NCBI GenBank assembly: GCA_963821345.1
Contig: CAWGDM010000001.1
Coordinates: 1,426,001-1,490,000, forward strand
Reading direction: 5' to 3'
Origin: WHSW01 sp963821345
Lineage (GTDB): Bacteria > Actinomycetota > Thermoleophilia > Solirubrobacterales > 70-9
DNA: 64,000 nt
In this document: in pieces, positions 10,135 to 19,068 of the stretch
Position numbering within the stretch: position 1 is the first letter of the stretch
Layout of the letters: every line of letters starts with the position of its first letter
The notes under the pieces: generated by a model
What the model was told of the DNA's origin: nothing
Database searches by the model: none
What the model saw: only the letters and a program-made list of their open reading frames with translations
Position numbers and translations under genes: made by a program

Positions 10135-11649
10135 ATGGCTGACAGCAACGGAAACGCAAGTGGGAACGGAAAGAACATCGGCTCGATCGAGTCGGTCGCG
10201 GGCGTCGTCGTCGACGTCCTCTTCCCCGACCAGCTGCCCGAGATCTACTCGGCGCTCGAGATCAAGGTGCCCGAGGAGGGCAACCGGCCGGCGCTCGACC
10301 TCGTCTGCGAGGTGCAGCAGCACCTCGGCGACGACCGCGTTCGCGCGGTGGCGATGGACGCCACCGACGGCCTGCAGCGTGGCGATCAGGTGATCGACAC
10401 CGGCGGGCCGATCACGGTTCCGGTCGGCAGGGGCACGCTGGGCCGGATCTTCAACCTGCTCGGCGAGCCGATCGACAACGCCGGCGACGTCGAGTACGAC
10501 GCTCGCTGGCCGATCCACCGGCCGGCGCCCAGCGTCGAGGACCTCGCTCCGTCTCAGGAGATCCTCGAGACCGGGATCAAGGTCGTCGACCTGCTCGCCC
10601 CCTACGCCAAGGGCGGCAAGGTCGGCCTGTTCGGCGGCGCCGGGGTCGGCAAGACCGTCCTGATCCAGGAGCTGATCCGAAACCTCGCCGAGGAGCACGA
10701 GGGCCTGTCGGCCTTCTGCGGCGTCGGCGAGCGCTCGCGCGAGGGCAACGACCTCTGGGGCGAGATGAAGGAATCGGGCGTCATCGACAAGACGATGCTC
10801 GTCTTCGGGCAGATGAACGAGCCGCCCGGGGCGCGCCTGCGCGTCGCCCTCTCGGGGCTGACGATGGCGGAGTACTTCCGCGACGAGGGTGGCCAGGACG
10901 TGCTCCTGTTCATCGACAACATCTTCCGCTTCGTGCAGGCGGGGTCGGAGGTATCGGCGCTGCTCGGGCGGATGCCCTCGGCGGTCGGCTACCAGCCGAC
11001 ACTGGAGACCGAGATGGGCGGCCTGCAGGAGCGGATCTCCTCGACCCACAAGGGCTCGGTGACCTCGATCCAGGCGGTTTACGTACCGGCCGACGACCTC
11101 ACCGACCCGGCGCCGGCATCGGTGTTCGCGCACCTGAACGCGACCACGACGCTGTCACGAGCGATCTCGGAGAAGGGGATCTACCCGGCGGTCGACCCGC
11201 TCGACTCGACCTCGACGATCCTCAAGCCCGACATCCTCGGCGAGGAGCACTACCGCGTTGCGACCGAGGTCCAGGAGAACCTGCAGCGCTACAAGGAGCT
11301 GCAGGACATCATCGCGATCCTCGGGATCGACGAGCTCTCCGACGAGGACAAGGTCGCGGTCAACCGCGCCCGCAAGCTCGAGCGCTTCCTCAGCCAGCCG
11401 TTCTTCGTCGCCTCGCAGTTCACCGGTCGCGACGGCGAGTACGTGCCGGTCGCCGAGACGGTGCGCTCGTTCCGCGAGATCCTCGACGGACAGCACGACG
11501 ACCTGCCCGAGTCGGCCTTCTACATGAAGGGCTCGATCGACCAGGTCACCGGCACCGAGGAGAAGGGCGACCAGGACGAGGGCGTCGAGCGCGAGGTCGC
11601 GGAGGCGGAGGACCGCAAGGAGGCCGAGGCCGAGGCGGTCGAGGCCTAG
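10135..11649 (+). CDS. atpD: ATP synthase F1 subunit beta (catalytic)
   Basis: 504 residues, ATG 10135 preceded by AAAGGGA. The P-loop GGAGVGKT lies at 167-174, followed by GERSREGNDLW with the catalytic glutamate and by the DELSEED-like segment IDELSDEDK. The extreme N-terminus (SNGNASGNGKN) is a short polar extension. After the normal end of the protein (MKGSIDQV) there is a 30-residue acidic tail of Glu, Ala and Asp, similar in kind to the tail on atpA. Beta subunits hold the three catalytic sites on the cytoplasmic side of the membrane. Confidence 0.97.
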   Translation: MADSNGNASGNGKNIGSIESVAGVVVDVLFPDQLPEIYSALEIKVPEEGNRPALDLVCEVQQHLGDDRVRAVAMDATDGLQRGDQVIDTGGPITVPVGRGTLGRIFNLLGEPIDNAGDVEYDARWPIHRPAPSVEDLAPSQEILETGIKVVDLLAPYAKGGKVGLFGGAGVGKTVLIQELIRNLAEEHEGLSAFCGVGERSREGNDLWGEMKESGVIDKTMLVFGQMNEPPGARLRVALSGLTMAEYFRDEGGQDVLLFIDNIFRFVQAGSEVSALLGRMPSAVGYQPTLETEMGGLQERISSTHKGSVTSIQAVYVPADDLTDPAPASVFAHLNATTTLSRAISEKGIYPAVDPLDSTSTILKPDILGEEHYRVATEVQENLQRYKELQDIIAILGIDELSDEDKVAVNRARKLERFLSQPFFVASQFTGRDGEYVPVAETVRSFREILDGQHDDLPESAFYMKGSIDQVTGTEEKGDQDEGVEREVAEAEDRKEAEAEAVEA

Positions 11650-11652
11650 CTC

Positions 11653-12069
11653 GTGGCGGGCGAGAAGAAGCTCCAGGCCGAGGTCCTGACCCCGGAGGGA
11701 CCGGTCTTCTCCGGCGAGCTGCAGATGCTCTCTACCAGGACCGCGGTCGGCGAGGTCGGCATCCTTGCCGACCACATTCCGATGGTGGCTCGGCTGCTGC
11801 CCGCTGAACTGCGCCTGCACGTGTCCGACTCGGAGGTCGAGCGCTACGCGCAGGGCGAGGGTTGGCTCGAGGTGTTCGCGAACCGCGTCCGGGTGCTGAT
11901 CGCCGAGGCGGCGTCGCCCGACGAACTCGACGTCGCCGAGCTCAAGCAGCGCCTCGCCGACGCCGAGCAGAGCCTCTCCGAGGCCGGGCAGGGCTCGGCC
12001 GCGGCCGAGCAGGCCGAGCGCGAGCGAGCCCGTTGCGAGGCGTTCATCCTGATCGCCGAAGAACGCTGA
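11653..12069 (+). CDS. atpC: ATP synthase F1 subunit epsilon
   Basis: 138 residues from GTG 11653, three bases after the atpD stop. The N-terminal beta sandwich is recognised by LQAEVLTPEGPVFSGELQML, the GEVGILADHIPM turn and AQGEGWLEVFANRVRVL. The C-terminal helical hairpin is present (LKQRLADAEQSLSEAG and after) and somewhat longer than in mycobacteria. Epsilon links gamma to the c-ring and can inhibit ATP hydrolysis through the C-terminal helices. It is the last gene of the operon, followed 17 bases later by a hairpin terminator. Confidence 0.94.
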   Translation: MAGEKKLQAEVLTPEGPVFSGELQMLSTRTAVGEVGILADHIPMVARLLPAELRLHVSDSEVERYAQGEGWLEVFANRVRVLIAEAASPDELDVAELKQRLADAEQSLSEAGQGSAAAEQAERERARCEAFILIAEER

Positions 12070-12085
12070 CCCCGTAACCTGTGTG

Positions 12086-12108
12086 CGCGGCCCCGAGCGG
12101 GCCGTTTT
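12086..12108 (+). terminator. Rho-independent terminator of the ATP synthase operon
   Basis: CGGCCC at 12088-12093 and GGGCCG at 12099-12104 form a six-pair GC stem with a five-base loop, followed directly by TTTT (12105-12108). It lies 17 bases after the atpC stop and immediately before the next start codon. This also argues for the ATG at 12114 over the in-frame GTG at 12081, which would sit just ahead of the hairpin. Confidence 0.75.
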
Positions 12109-12113
12109 CGCAT

Positions 12114-13220
12114 ATGGACGAGCAACTGCTGACAGAGAAGCTGATCGGCTACGACACCTCGCACCCCGAGGGCATCAAGCAGTGCGCGGGGTTCGTCAAG
12201 GGGTGGCTGGACGCCCGAAGCATCGAGACCCGCCAGATCGACTGCCGCGGGCTGCCGGTGACCCTGGCCGAGGTCGGTCCCGCCGACGCCGAGACCACGC
12301 TGCTGCTGCACGGCCATATCGACGTCGTCCCCGGGCGTCCGGAGCAGTTCGAGGCCAGCCTCGACGGCGACCGGCTTATCGGCCGCGGCGCCTACGACAT
12401 GAAGGGCGCGCTGGCGGCGATGCTGCTCGCGGTCGCGGACCTGCGCGAGTCGTCGGCGGTCCGGGTGCGACTCGGGATCGTTCCCGACGAGGAGTCCGAG
12501 GAAGAGGTCGAGCGCGGCGGCGAGCTGATCGTCTCCGAGGGCTTCCTGGGCGACTTCGTGATCACCGGCGAGCCCACCGACCTGCACGTCGGCGTCGCCG
12601 CCAAGGGCGTCGTCGCGATGCGGGTCCGAGTCGACGGACGCGCCGCCCACGGGGCCACCCCGTGGCTCGGTGAAAACGCCATCCTCAGGGCGATTGACGT
12701 ATTCCGCGCGATCCAGTCGCTACCGTTTGCATCGCGCAGTTCGGAGTTGTTCGACCGGCCGTCGATCAACCTCGGCCGGATCCTTGGCGGTGACGCGTTG
12801 AACAAGGTCCCCGACACCTGCTACATCGACGTCGACGTTCGCTTCCTGCCCGAGCAGGACCCGGAGGAGATCCTGGCCGAGGTCGAGGGAATTCCCGGGG
12901 CGACGATCGTCTCCACCTTCCGCCGCCCGCCGGCGATGGTCGACCCGGAGTCGCCGTTCGTGCGCGCTCTTTGCGCGGCCACCGCGTCGCACCACGACGG
13001 CGAGGTGACCAGCGTCGGGCGCGACGGCGCCTCGGACGCGGTCTCGTTCCTGCGCGCCGGGGTGCCGGCGGTCGAGTTCGGCCCCGTCGGAGCGGGCCAC
13101 CACGGTCCGGACGAGTGGGTGTCGGTCAGCTCGCTCGCCAGCTACCGCGGAGCCCTGGTCGAGTTCGCCCGCGGGCTCGGCGCGCGTCTGCGGGCGGTCG
13201 ACGACGGGAGGGCGGCGTGA
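12114..13220 (+). CDS. M20 family metallopeptidase (ArgE/DapE-like deacylase)
   Basis: 368 residues from ATG 12114. Metal-site motifs appear in family order: LLLHGHIDVVPG (His, Asp), GRGAYDMKG (bridging Asp), PDEESEEE (catalytic and bridging Glu) and a C-terminal FGPVGAGHHGPDE (His). A lid or dimerisation domain lies between about residues 165 and 275. These are two-zinc enzymes that remove acyl groups from amino acids such as N-acetylornithine or N-succinyl-diaminopimelate; the substrate cannot be assigned. A possible -10 TAACCT (12075-12080) would place transcription initiation near the terminator. The stop overlaps the next gene by four bases (GTGA). Confidence 0.88.
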   Translation: MDEQLLTEKLIGYDTSHPEGIKQCAGFVKGWLDARSIETRQIDCRGLPVTLAEVGPADAETTLLLHGHIDVVPGRPEQFEASLDGDRLIGRGAYDMKGALAAMLLAVADLRESSAVRVRLGIVPDEESEEEVERGGELIVSEGFLGDFVITGEPTDLHVGVAAKGVVAMRVRVDGRAAHGATPWLGENAILRAIDVFRAIQSLPFASRSSELFDRPSINLGRILGGDALNKVPDTCYIDVDVRFLPEQDPEEILAEVEGIPGATIVSTFRRPPAMVDPESPFVRALCAATASHHDGEVTSVGRDGASDAVSFLRAGVPAVEFGPVGAGHHGPDEWVSVSSLASYRGALVEFARGLGARLRAVDDGRAA

Positions 13221-15517
13221 GGCCCGAGGACGAGCCCCGCGACGACGAGCCCACCGACGACGAGCCCGGCGACGACGAGGCGCCCCCGGACGATCACGCC
13301 GGCGAACACGAGGCGCCGCCGCCCGCCACCTACGCCGGCCGCAAGCGAGCCGAGGGCGATCCGACGGGCGCCGCCGGCGAGGGCGAGGAGAACCTGCGCG
13401 AGGGCTTCACCGACGAGTTCGACGAGATCGAGCGCGACCTCGACGCCGAGCTGGCCGGCCTCGACGTGGCCCCGGCGGCCGCTGAGCCCGAGGCGAAGAC
13501 CGAGCCGGAGGCCGCCGCTGAGCCCGAGTCGGACGCTGAGCCCGAGGCCGAGGAGGAGTCCGACGACGAGGAGCCGGACCTCGACGAGCAGGAGCCCGAC
13601 GAGGCCGACCTCGACGACGAGGATCTGGACGACGAGGACCTGGACGACGAGGACTTCGACGAGCTCGATGACGACGACGGCTACGACGACGCGGACGATC
13701 TCGAGCCCGAGTCCACCGAGCAGTCACAGCTGCCCTCGGACGCGACGGTCGAGGCCGAGACGGTGGCGCTGGCTGACAAGGCGGAGGCCGAGGAGGCGGC
13801 GCTCGCCGGTCTGCGCGCGCGCGCGGCGAAGAAGGACCCGACCTCAGTCGTGCGTGTCACCGAGCCGGCTCCCGACGCGTCAAAGCCGCCGCCCGCCGTG
13901 GTGCCGCCGCCCGCCGCCGCCGCCGACGAGGGCGACGAGGGCGGGAACGGCAAGCCACCGCACGCGAAGCGCCTCTGGGCCCGCTTTCTGACCGCCTCGG
14001 TGGTGATCGTCGCCTCAGTCGCCGCGGCGACCTCGATCAGCCTGCTCGTCTATCTGACCGACATCGCCAACGGGCTCAACGACAACGACAAGCTCGCTTC
14101 CCTGCACGACCAACTCGTTGAGGCCGACGGCGGCGCGCCGCAGACGATCCTGATCATCGGCTCCGACAAGCGCCTGGACACGAAGGGCGACCCGGGGCGC
14201 TCCGACACCACGATCCTGCTGCGCGTCGATCCCGAGAAGGACGCGATCGCGCTGCTGTCGATTCCTCGCGACCTGAAGGTAAACATTCCCGGTTACGGCG
14301 TCGGCAAGTTCAACGAGGCCTACACGTACGGCGGTCCGGAGAAGACGCTGAAGGTGGTCCAGCAGCTCGCGCCCGATCTCGACATCAACCACGTCGTCAA
14401 CATCAACTTCACCGGTTTCGCCGACGCCGTCAACGCGATCGGCTGCGTCTACGTCGACGTCGACCGCCGCTACTACATCCCGCCGGAGACGGGAACGGCC
14501 GAGATCAACATCGAGGCCGGCTATCAGCGGATGTGCGGCTACAACGCGCTCCAGTACGTGCGCTTCCGCCATTTCGACAACGACCTGGTGCGCGCCGCCC
14601 GCCAGCAGGATTTCCTGCGCGAGGCGCGCCAGAAGCTGCCGCCGCAGAAGCTGATCGAGGACCGCAACGAGCTGCTCGACATCTTCACCGAGTACACGAC
14701 CTCCGACATCTCAGACGCCGTCCAGCTGCTCGAGCTGCTGAAGACGTTCCTGGGCGTGCGCTCGGCGCCGGTGCGCGAGGTCCACTTCCCGGCCCAGCTC
14801 GGGACGACCTACGTGACCGCCTCCGACAACGCAATCCAGGAGGCCGTCGATCAGTTCCTGAACACCGAGGGGACGCCGGGTGAGCGTCCCGCCGGCCAGT
14901 CGCCTCCCGGCGAACAGCCCGACCAGCCGTCGAACGCCGATCAGCAGGGCGGCAACGACGGCAACGGAGGCAACGGCGGCGGCGATCAAAGCAAGCCCGA
15001 CGAGAACAAGCCGGACGATCATTTCGAGGGCCCGGCGATGCAGGACTCGGCCAAGGAGGGCCAGACCTACGCTCATCAGGTCTCGGTGAAGCGCAAGAAG
15101 GACGGCGATCCGATGATCACCTTCCCGATCTACTACCCGACCCGCCTCGTGCCCGGCTCCTACATCGCCCGCGACAGCCGCGCCTTCGTCATCGACGGGC
15201 CCGACAAGGACGTCTACTACGGCTACAAGATGGTCGTCGACGTCCCCGGCGATACCTTCGGCCACGGGCTCACCGACGAGTACTACGGCGTCTCGGGCAC
15301 CGACTGGGTCGACGCGCCGATCCTCGCCAACCCGGGCGAGACCCGGACCATCGACGGGCGCGAGTACAGGCTGTTCTACGACGGCGACCGGCTGCGCCTG
15401 GTCGGGTGGGTCACCGACAAGGGCGCTTACTGGGTCAACAACACGCTGCTTCAGTCGCTCGACGAGGGCCAGATGCTCTCGATCGCGACCTCGATGCGCG
15501 AGTACGAAGGCAAGTAG
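13217..15517 (+). CDS. LytR-CpsA-Psr (LCP) family glycan transferase with long acidic cytoplasmic region
   Basis: 766 residues from GTG 13217, fixed by the GTGA overlap. Residues 1-250 are low-complexity and strongly acidic, with a DLDDE unit repeated three times at about 131-145, then a Pro/Ala stretch. A single membrane segment at about 257-280 is followed by the extracytoplasmic LCP domain (310-475): GRSDTTILLRVDP, LLSIPRDLKV and QYVRFRHFDNDLVRAARQ, the residues that bind polyprenyl pyrophosphate. After a Gly/Asn/Asp linker (about 560-610) comes a further C-terminal domain of about 150 residues I do not recognise. LCP enzymes attach glycans to peptidoglycan; neighbouring sugar-nucleotide genes fit that job. 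Confidence 0.9.
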   Translation: MRPEDEPRDDEPTDDEPGDDEAPPDDHAGEHEAPPPATYAGRKRAEGDPTGAAGEGEENLREGFTDEFDEIERDLDAELAGLDVAPAAAEPEAKTEPEAAAEPESDAEPEAEEESDDEEPDLDEQEPDEADLDDEDLDDEDLDDEDFDELDDDDGYDDADDLEPESTEQSQLPSDATVEAETVALADKAEAEEAALAGLRARAAKKDPTSVVRVTEPAPDASKPPPAVVPPPAAAADEGDEGGNGKPPHAKRLWARFLTASVVIVASVAAATSISLLVYLTDIANGLNDNDKLASLHDQLVEADGGAPQTILIIGSDKRLDTKGDPGRSDTTILLRVDPEKDAIALLSIPRDLKVNIPGYGVGKFNEAYTYGGPEKTLKVVQQLAPDLDINHVVNINFTGFADAVNAIGCVYVDVDRRYYIPPETGTAEINIEAGYQRMCGYNALQYVRFRHFDNDLVRAARQQDFLREARQKLPPQKLIEDRNELLDIFTEYTTSDISDAVQLLELLKTFLGVRSAPVREVHFPAQLGTTYVTASDNAIQEAVDQFLNTEGTPGERPAGQSPPGEQPDQPSNADQQGGNDGNGGNGGGDQSKPDENKPDDHFEGPAMQDSAKEGQTYAHQVSVKRKKDGDPMITFPIYYPTRLVPGSYIARDSRAFVIDGPDKDVYYGYKMVVDVPGDTFGHGLTDEYYGVSGTDWVDAPILANPGETRTIDGREYRLFYDGDRLRLVGWVTDKGAYWVNNTLLQSLDEGQMLSIATSMREYEGK

Positions 15518-15527
15518 CTTCCACACC

Positions 15528-16810
15528 GTGAACGAGAAGCCTGCGATCGGGGTGATCGGCGTGGGCTGGGTCGGCCTGGTGACCGCCGCCTGCTTTGCCG
15601 AGACCGGCCACCCGGTGGTCGCGGTCGACATCGACGCCGCGCAAGGTCGAGCTGCTGAGCTCGGGCGGCGAGCTGCCGATCCACGAGCCCGGCCTTCCGG
15701 AGCTGGTGGCGAAGAACCGCGAGCGGCTCACGTTCACGACCGAGATGGACGACGTGCTCGGCGTCGCCCGCCTGCTGTTCTGCTGCGTCGACACGCCGCC
15801 GACCTACTCCGGGCGACGCCGACCTGTCGCGGGTCGAGGCCGTGGTCGCGGCGCTGCCCGAGGGCGGGGACCACGCGCTGGTGATGAAGAGCACGGTTCC
15901 GGCCGGGACCGGCGCCGCGATCCGGCGCTCGAAGCCCGACCTGGTCTACGTCTCCTGCCCGGAGTTCCTGAAGGAGGGCTCAGCGGTCAGGGACTTCCTC
16001 GAGCCCGACCGGGTGGTGATCGGCGCCGACCCCGGGTCGGAGCGGGCCGCCGACGAGATCGCCGCCGCCTACGAGCCGCTCGGCGGCGAGATCGTGCGCA
16101 CGGACGTCGCCTCGGCCGAGATGATCAAGCTCGCCTCGAACGCGTTCTTGGCGACCAAGATCTCGTTCATCAACGAGATCGCCAACGTCTGCGAGGGCGT
16201 CGGCGCCGACGTCAACGAGGTCGCCCGCGGCATGGGCCTGGACGGCCGCATCGGCCCGCAATTCCTGCAGGCGGGAATCGGCTACGGCGGCTCCTGCTTT
16301 CCCAAGGACGTTTCGGCGCTGAAGATGCTCGCCGGCAACACCGGCTACCACTTCCAGCTGCTCAACTCGGTGATCGAGGTCAACGAGCTGCAGAAGCGGC
16401 GGGTGATCGCGAAGCTCTCCAAGCACCTCGGTTCGCTGGTCGGCAAGCGGGTTGCGCTGCTCGGCCTGGCGTTCAAGCCGAACACCGACGACATGCGCGA
16501 GGCCTCGAGCCTGGTGCTCTCGGCGCGCCTGCAGGGCGAGGGGGCGACGGTGGTCGCCTACGACCCGGTCGCCGAGCGCCCGGCCGAGGAGATGCTGCCC
16601 AGCGTCGAGCTGCGGGACTCAGCCGCCGCGGCACTCGAGGGCGCCGACGCCGCGATCCTGGTCACCGAGTGGCCGGAGTTCGCCGAGCTCGACTGGGAGG
16701 AATTGGCGGGATCGATGGCGAACCCCCTGCTCGTGGACGGTCGGAACTTCCTCGACTCCGAGCGCCTGCGCGCGGCGGGGTTCACCTACGAGGGCATCGG
16801 GAGGTCCTAG
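15528..16810 (+). CDS. UDP-glucose/UDP-N-acetylmannosamine dehydrogenase family, two frameshifts
   Basis: A complete enzyme is encoded in three successive frames. It starts at GTG 15528 (IGVIGVGWVGLVTAACF, the NAD-binding Rossmann loop), moves by an apparent extra base near 15641 (after VDIDAA to KVELLSSGG), and by another near 15812 (after DTPPTYS to GDADLSRVEAVV). The rest (MKSTVPAGTG, GYGGSCFPKDVSAL with the catalytic Cys, AFKPNTDDMREA) is intact to the TAG at 16810. The family oxidises a UDP-sugar to the uronic acid in two NAD-dependent steps. Intact codon use on both sides of each break suggests sequencing error; a recent pseudogene is the alternative. Confidence 0.88.
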
Positions 16811-16812
16811 AC

Positions 16813-17865
16813 ATGCAGGCCGTCGTCCTGGTCGGCGGAGAGGGCACGCGCCTGCGCCCGCTGACGCTGACCCAGCCGAAGCCGGCCGTCGCGCTCGTCG
16901 ACCGCCCGTTCATCCGCTACATGGTCGACTGGCTCGGCCGCCACGGGATCGACGAGGTGGTGATGGCGTGCGGGTTCAAGGCCGAGGGCCTTCGCACCGC
17001 CCTGGGCGACTCCGTCCCCGGCGGCCCCTCGATCGTCTATCTCCAGGAGGACGAGCCGCTTGGCACCGCCGGCCCGGTCCGCCTCGCCGCCGACCGGGGC
17101 CTGCTCGGCGACCGCTTCATGGTCCTCAACGGCGACTCGCTCACCGACCTCGACCTGACCGCGCTGCAGCGCCAGCACTCAGAGACCGGCGCCGTGCTCA
17201 CCCTGGGCCTCTATCCGGTCGACGACCCGACCTCGTTCGGGCTCGTGCGCCGCGGCGACGACGGCGCCGTGCTCGGCTTCCTCGAGAAGCCGGACCCGGC
17301 CGAGATCGACACCGACGAGGTCAGCGCCGGCGCCTACGTGATCGAGCGCCAGGTCCTCGACCTGATTCCGCCCGGCCGCGCGGTCTCGATCGAGCGCGAG
17401 GTCTTTCCGCGACTGGTCGGCCAGGGGCTCTACGGCCGCCGGCTGGAGGGCTACTGGATGGACATCGGGACCCCGGACCGCTACCTGCAGGGGAGCTGGG
17501 ACATCCTCGACGGCACGGTCGAGACCGAGCTTCCCGGGGACGGCGAGCCGTTCATCGGCGAGGGGGTGGAGATCGGCGAGGGCGCGACGATCGACCGCCG
17601 CGCCGTGATCCGCGCCGGCTCGGTCGTCGGGCCGGGCGCGACGATCGCCGAGTCCGTGCTGCTCGACGGCTGCGAGATCGGCGCCGACGCCGAGGTCCGT
17701 GGATCGATCCTCGCCGCCGGCGTCCACGTCGGCGCCGGGGCGACGGTGCCGGAAGGCTGCGTGATCGGCGAGGGCGCTCGGGTCGAGGCCGGCGCGCTGG
17801 TCGAGGCCGAGTCCCGGATCCAGCCCGACGAGGTCGTCGAGGCCGAGGTGGCAAGTGAGGCGTAG
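16813..17865 (+). CDS. Sugar-1-phosphate nucleotidyltransferase with left-handed beta-helix tail (mannose-1-phosphate guanylyltransferase-like)
   Basis: 350 residues from ATG 16813, two bases after the dehydrogenase stop. The N-terminal catalytic domain shows the signature VLVGGEGTRLRPLTLTQPKP, the magnesium-site MVLNGDSLTDLD, and GLVRRGDDGAVLGFLEKP. From about residue 240 hexapeptide repeats (IGEGVEIGEGATI, CEIGADAEVRGSILAAGV) form a beta-helix. This arrangement is seen in GDP-mannose pyrophosphorylase-like and glucose-1-phosphate enzymes; nucleotide and sugar are not fixed by the sequence, but the isomerase next door makes mannose-1-phosphate plausible. The stop lies inside copy B of the junction repeat. 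Confidence 0.87.
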   Translation: MQAVVLVGGEGTRLRPLTLTQPKPAVALVDRPFIRYMVDWLGRHGIDEVVMACGFKAEGLRTALGDSVPGGPSIVYLQEDEPLGTAGPVRLAADRGLLGDRFMVLNGDSLTDLDLTALQRQHSETGAVLTLGLYPVDDPTSFGLVRRGDDGAVLGFLEKPDPAEIDTDEVSAGAYVIERQVLDLIPPGRAVSIEREVFPRLVGQGLYGRRLEGYWMDIGTPDRYLQGSWDILDGTVETELPGDGEPFIGEGVEIGEGATIDRRAVIRAGSVVGPGATIAESVLLDGCEIGADAEVRGSILAAGVHVGAGATVPEGCVIGEGARVEAGALVEAESRIQPDEVVEAEVASEA

Positions 17866-17889
17866 CCGAACCCCGCCGATGTTGAGGCG
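17856..17889 (+). repeat. Junction repeat, copy B (before the SIS isomerase)
   Basis: Second copy of the 34-nt sequence at 5160-5193 (about 30 of 34 identical). It covers the TAG stop of the nucleotidyltransferase and the intergenic bases before GTG 17899. CCGCC and GGCGG arms around GATGTTGA could form a small hairpin. Confidence 0.6.
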
Positions 17890-17898
17890 GCTGATTCC

Positions 17899-18924
17899 GT
17901 GAGCGACGCGCTGGAGGCCGTGCGCGCGGTCGACCCGAGCGGACAGCTCGACGACGTACTGGCACTGCCCGACCACATCCACGACGCGGTCTGGCGGGTC
18001 GAGTCCGCGGGCCTGGAGCCCGCGCAGTCGAGCGGCCTGGTCGTCTGCGGGATGGGCGGCTCGGCGATCGGTGGGGTCCTTGCCCGCGCGGCGATCGGCG
18101 ACCGCCTGATCCTGCCGATGCTGGTCTACCGCGACTACGAGCTTCCGTCCTGGACGCCCCCCGAGCGCGCGGTGCTGTGCGCGAGCTACTCCGGCAACAC
18201 CGAGGAAACCCTGGCCTGCTTCACGGCAGCGGAGGTGATCGGCAACCGCCGCTACGCCGCGACCACGGGCGGCGCGCTCGCCGAGGCGGCCCGCGAGGCC
18301 GGCGTCCCGGTGGTCGGCCTGCCCGGCGGCCTGCAGCCCCGCCACTCGGTTGGCTACGGCTTCACCGTCGCTTGCGAGATCGCCGCCCTGGTCGGCGCCG
18401 CCGATGGGCTGAGGACCGAGATCGACGCCGGCGCCGCGCATCTGGAGGCCGAGCGCGACTCGCTGGTCGCCCGGGCCGCCGAGATCGCCGATCAGATCGC
18501 CGGCACGGTGCCGCTGATCTACGGCTGCGAGCTCACCGTCCCGGTCGCCTACCGCTGGAAGTGCCAGGTGAACGAGAACGCCAAGCAGCACGCTTTCGAG
18601 CACCAGCTCCCCGAGGTCGACCACAACGAGCTCGTCGGCTGGACCGATGCCGATGCCGGCAAGGGCTTCTCGGCGATCTTCCTCGGCGACTCCGACCAGC
18701 ACCCGCGCCAGCGCGAGCGCGCCGACCTGACCGCGAAGCTGATCGACTCCTCCGCGCACGCCGTGATCCGGGTCGAGACGGTCGGCGAGACCCGCGTCCA
18801 GCGCCTACTCTGGTCGGTCCTGCTCGGCGACCTCGTCTCGCTCCAGCTCGCTGCCCACAACGGCGTCGACCCCGAGCCCGTCGCGGTGGTCGAGCAGCTC
18901 AAGGACGAGCTCGGCCGTCCCTAG
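17899..18924 (+). CDS. Bifunctional phosphoglucose/phosphomannose isomerase (SIS domain)
   Basis: 341 residues, GTG start. Two SIS domains are present. The first has VVCGMGGSAIGG and the serine-rich CASYSGNTEET phosphate loop, the second carries QVNENAKQHAFEHQLPEVDHNE with the catalytic Glu and His of the archaeal and actinobacterial PGI/PMI family. The enzyme interconverts glucose-6-phosphate, fructose-6-phosphate and mannose-6-phosphate in the cytoplasm, feeding glycolysis and GDP-mannose. Following a sugar-1-phosphate nucleotidyltransferase and a UDP-sugar dehydrogenase, it completes a small nucleotide-sugar supply operon that ends at the terminator downstream. Confidence 0.9.
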   Translation: MSDALEAVRAVDPSGQLDDVLALPDHIHDAVWRVESAGLEPAQSSGLVVCGMGGSAIGGVLARAAIGDRLILPMLVYRDYELPSWTPPERAVLCASYSGNTEETLACFTAAEVIGNRRYAATTGGALAEAAREAGVPVVGLPGGLQPRHSVGYGFTVACEIAALVGAADGLRTEIDAGAAHLEAERDSLVARAAEIADQIAGTVPLIYGCELTVPVAYRWKCQVNENAKQHAFEHQLPEVDHNELVGWTDADAGKGFSAIFLGDSDQHPRQRERADLTAKLIDSSAHAVIRVETVGETRVQRLLWSVLLGDLVSLQLAAHNGVDPEPVAVVEQLKDELGRP

Positions 18925-18926
18925 GT

Positions 18927-18960
18927 CCGCCGCGTGCCGATCCAGGCGGGGCGGTTTTTT
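18927..18960 (+). terminator. Terminator after the sugar-nucleotide operon
   Basis: CCGCC at 18927-18931 can pair with GGCGG at 18950-18954, directly before six T residues (18955-18960). A second inverted copy, AAAAGCCGCCCCG at 18975-18987, is complementary to the same GGGGCGG plus T-run and could form a longer alternative hairpin. The rest of the gap to 19068 holds GATAAT at 19052, a possible -10 for the antiporter. Confidence 0.55.
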
Positions 18961-19068
18961 CCCGACTGGCGGGCAAAAGCCGCCCCGTCGCGACGACCAA
19001 GACGCGAATCGGAGCCGCCCACGGCGCACGACACGAGCGTGGTCGCGCGGCGATAATTCCGCGCCAAG

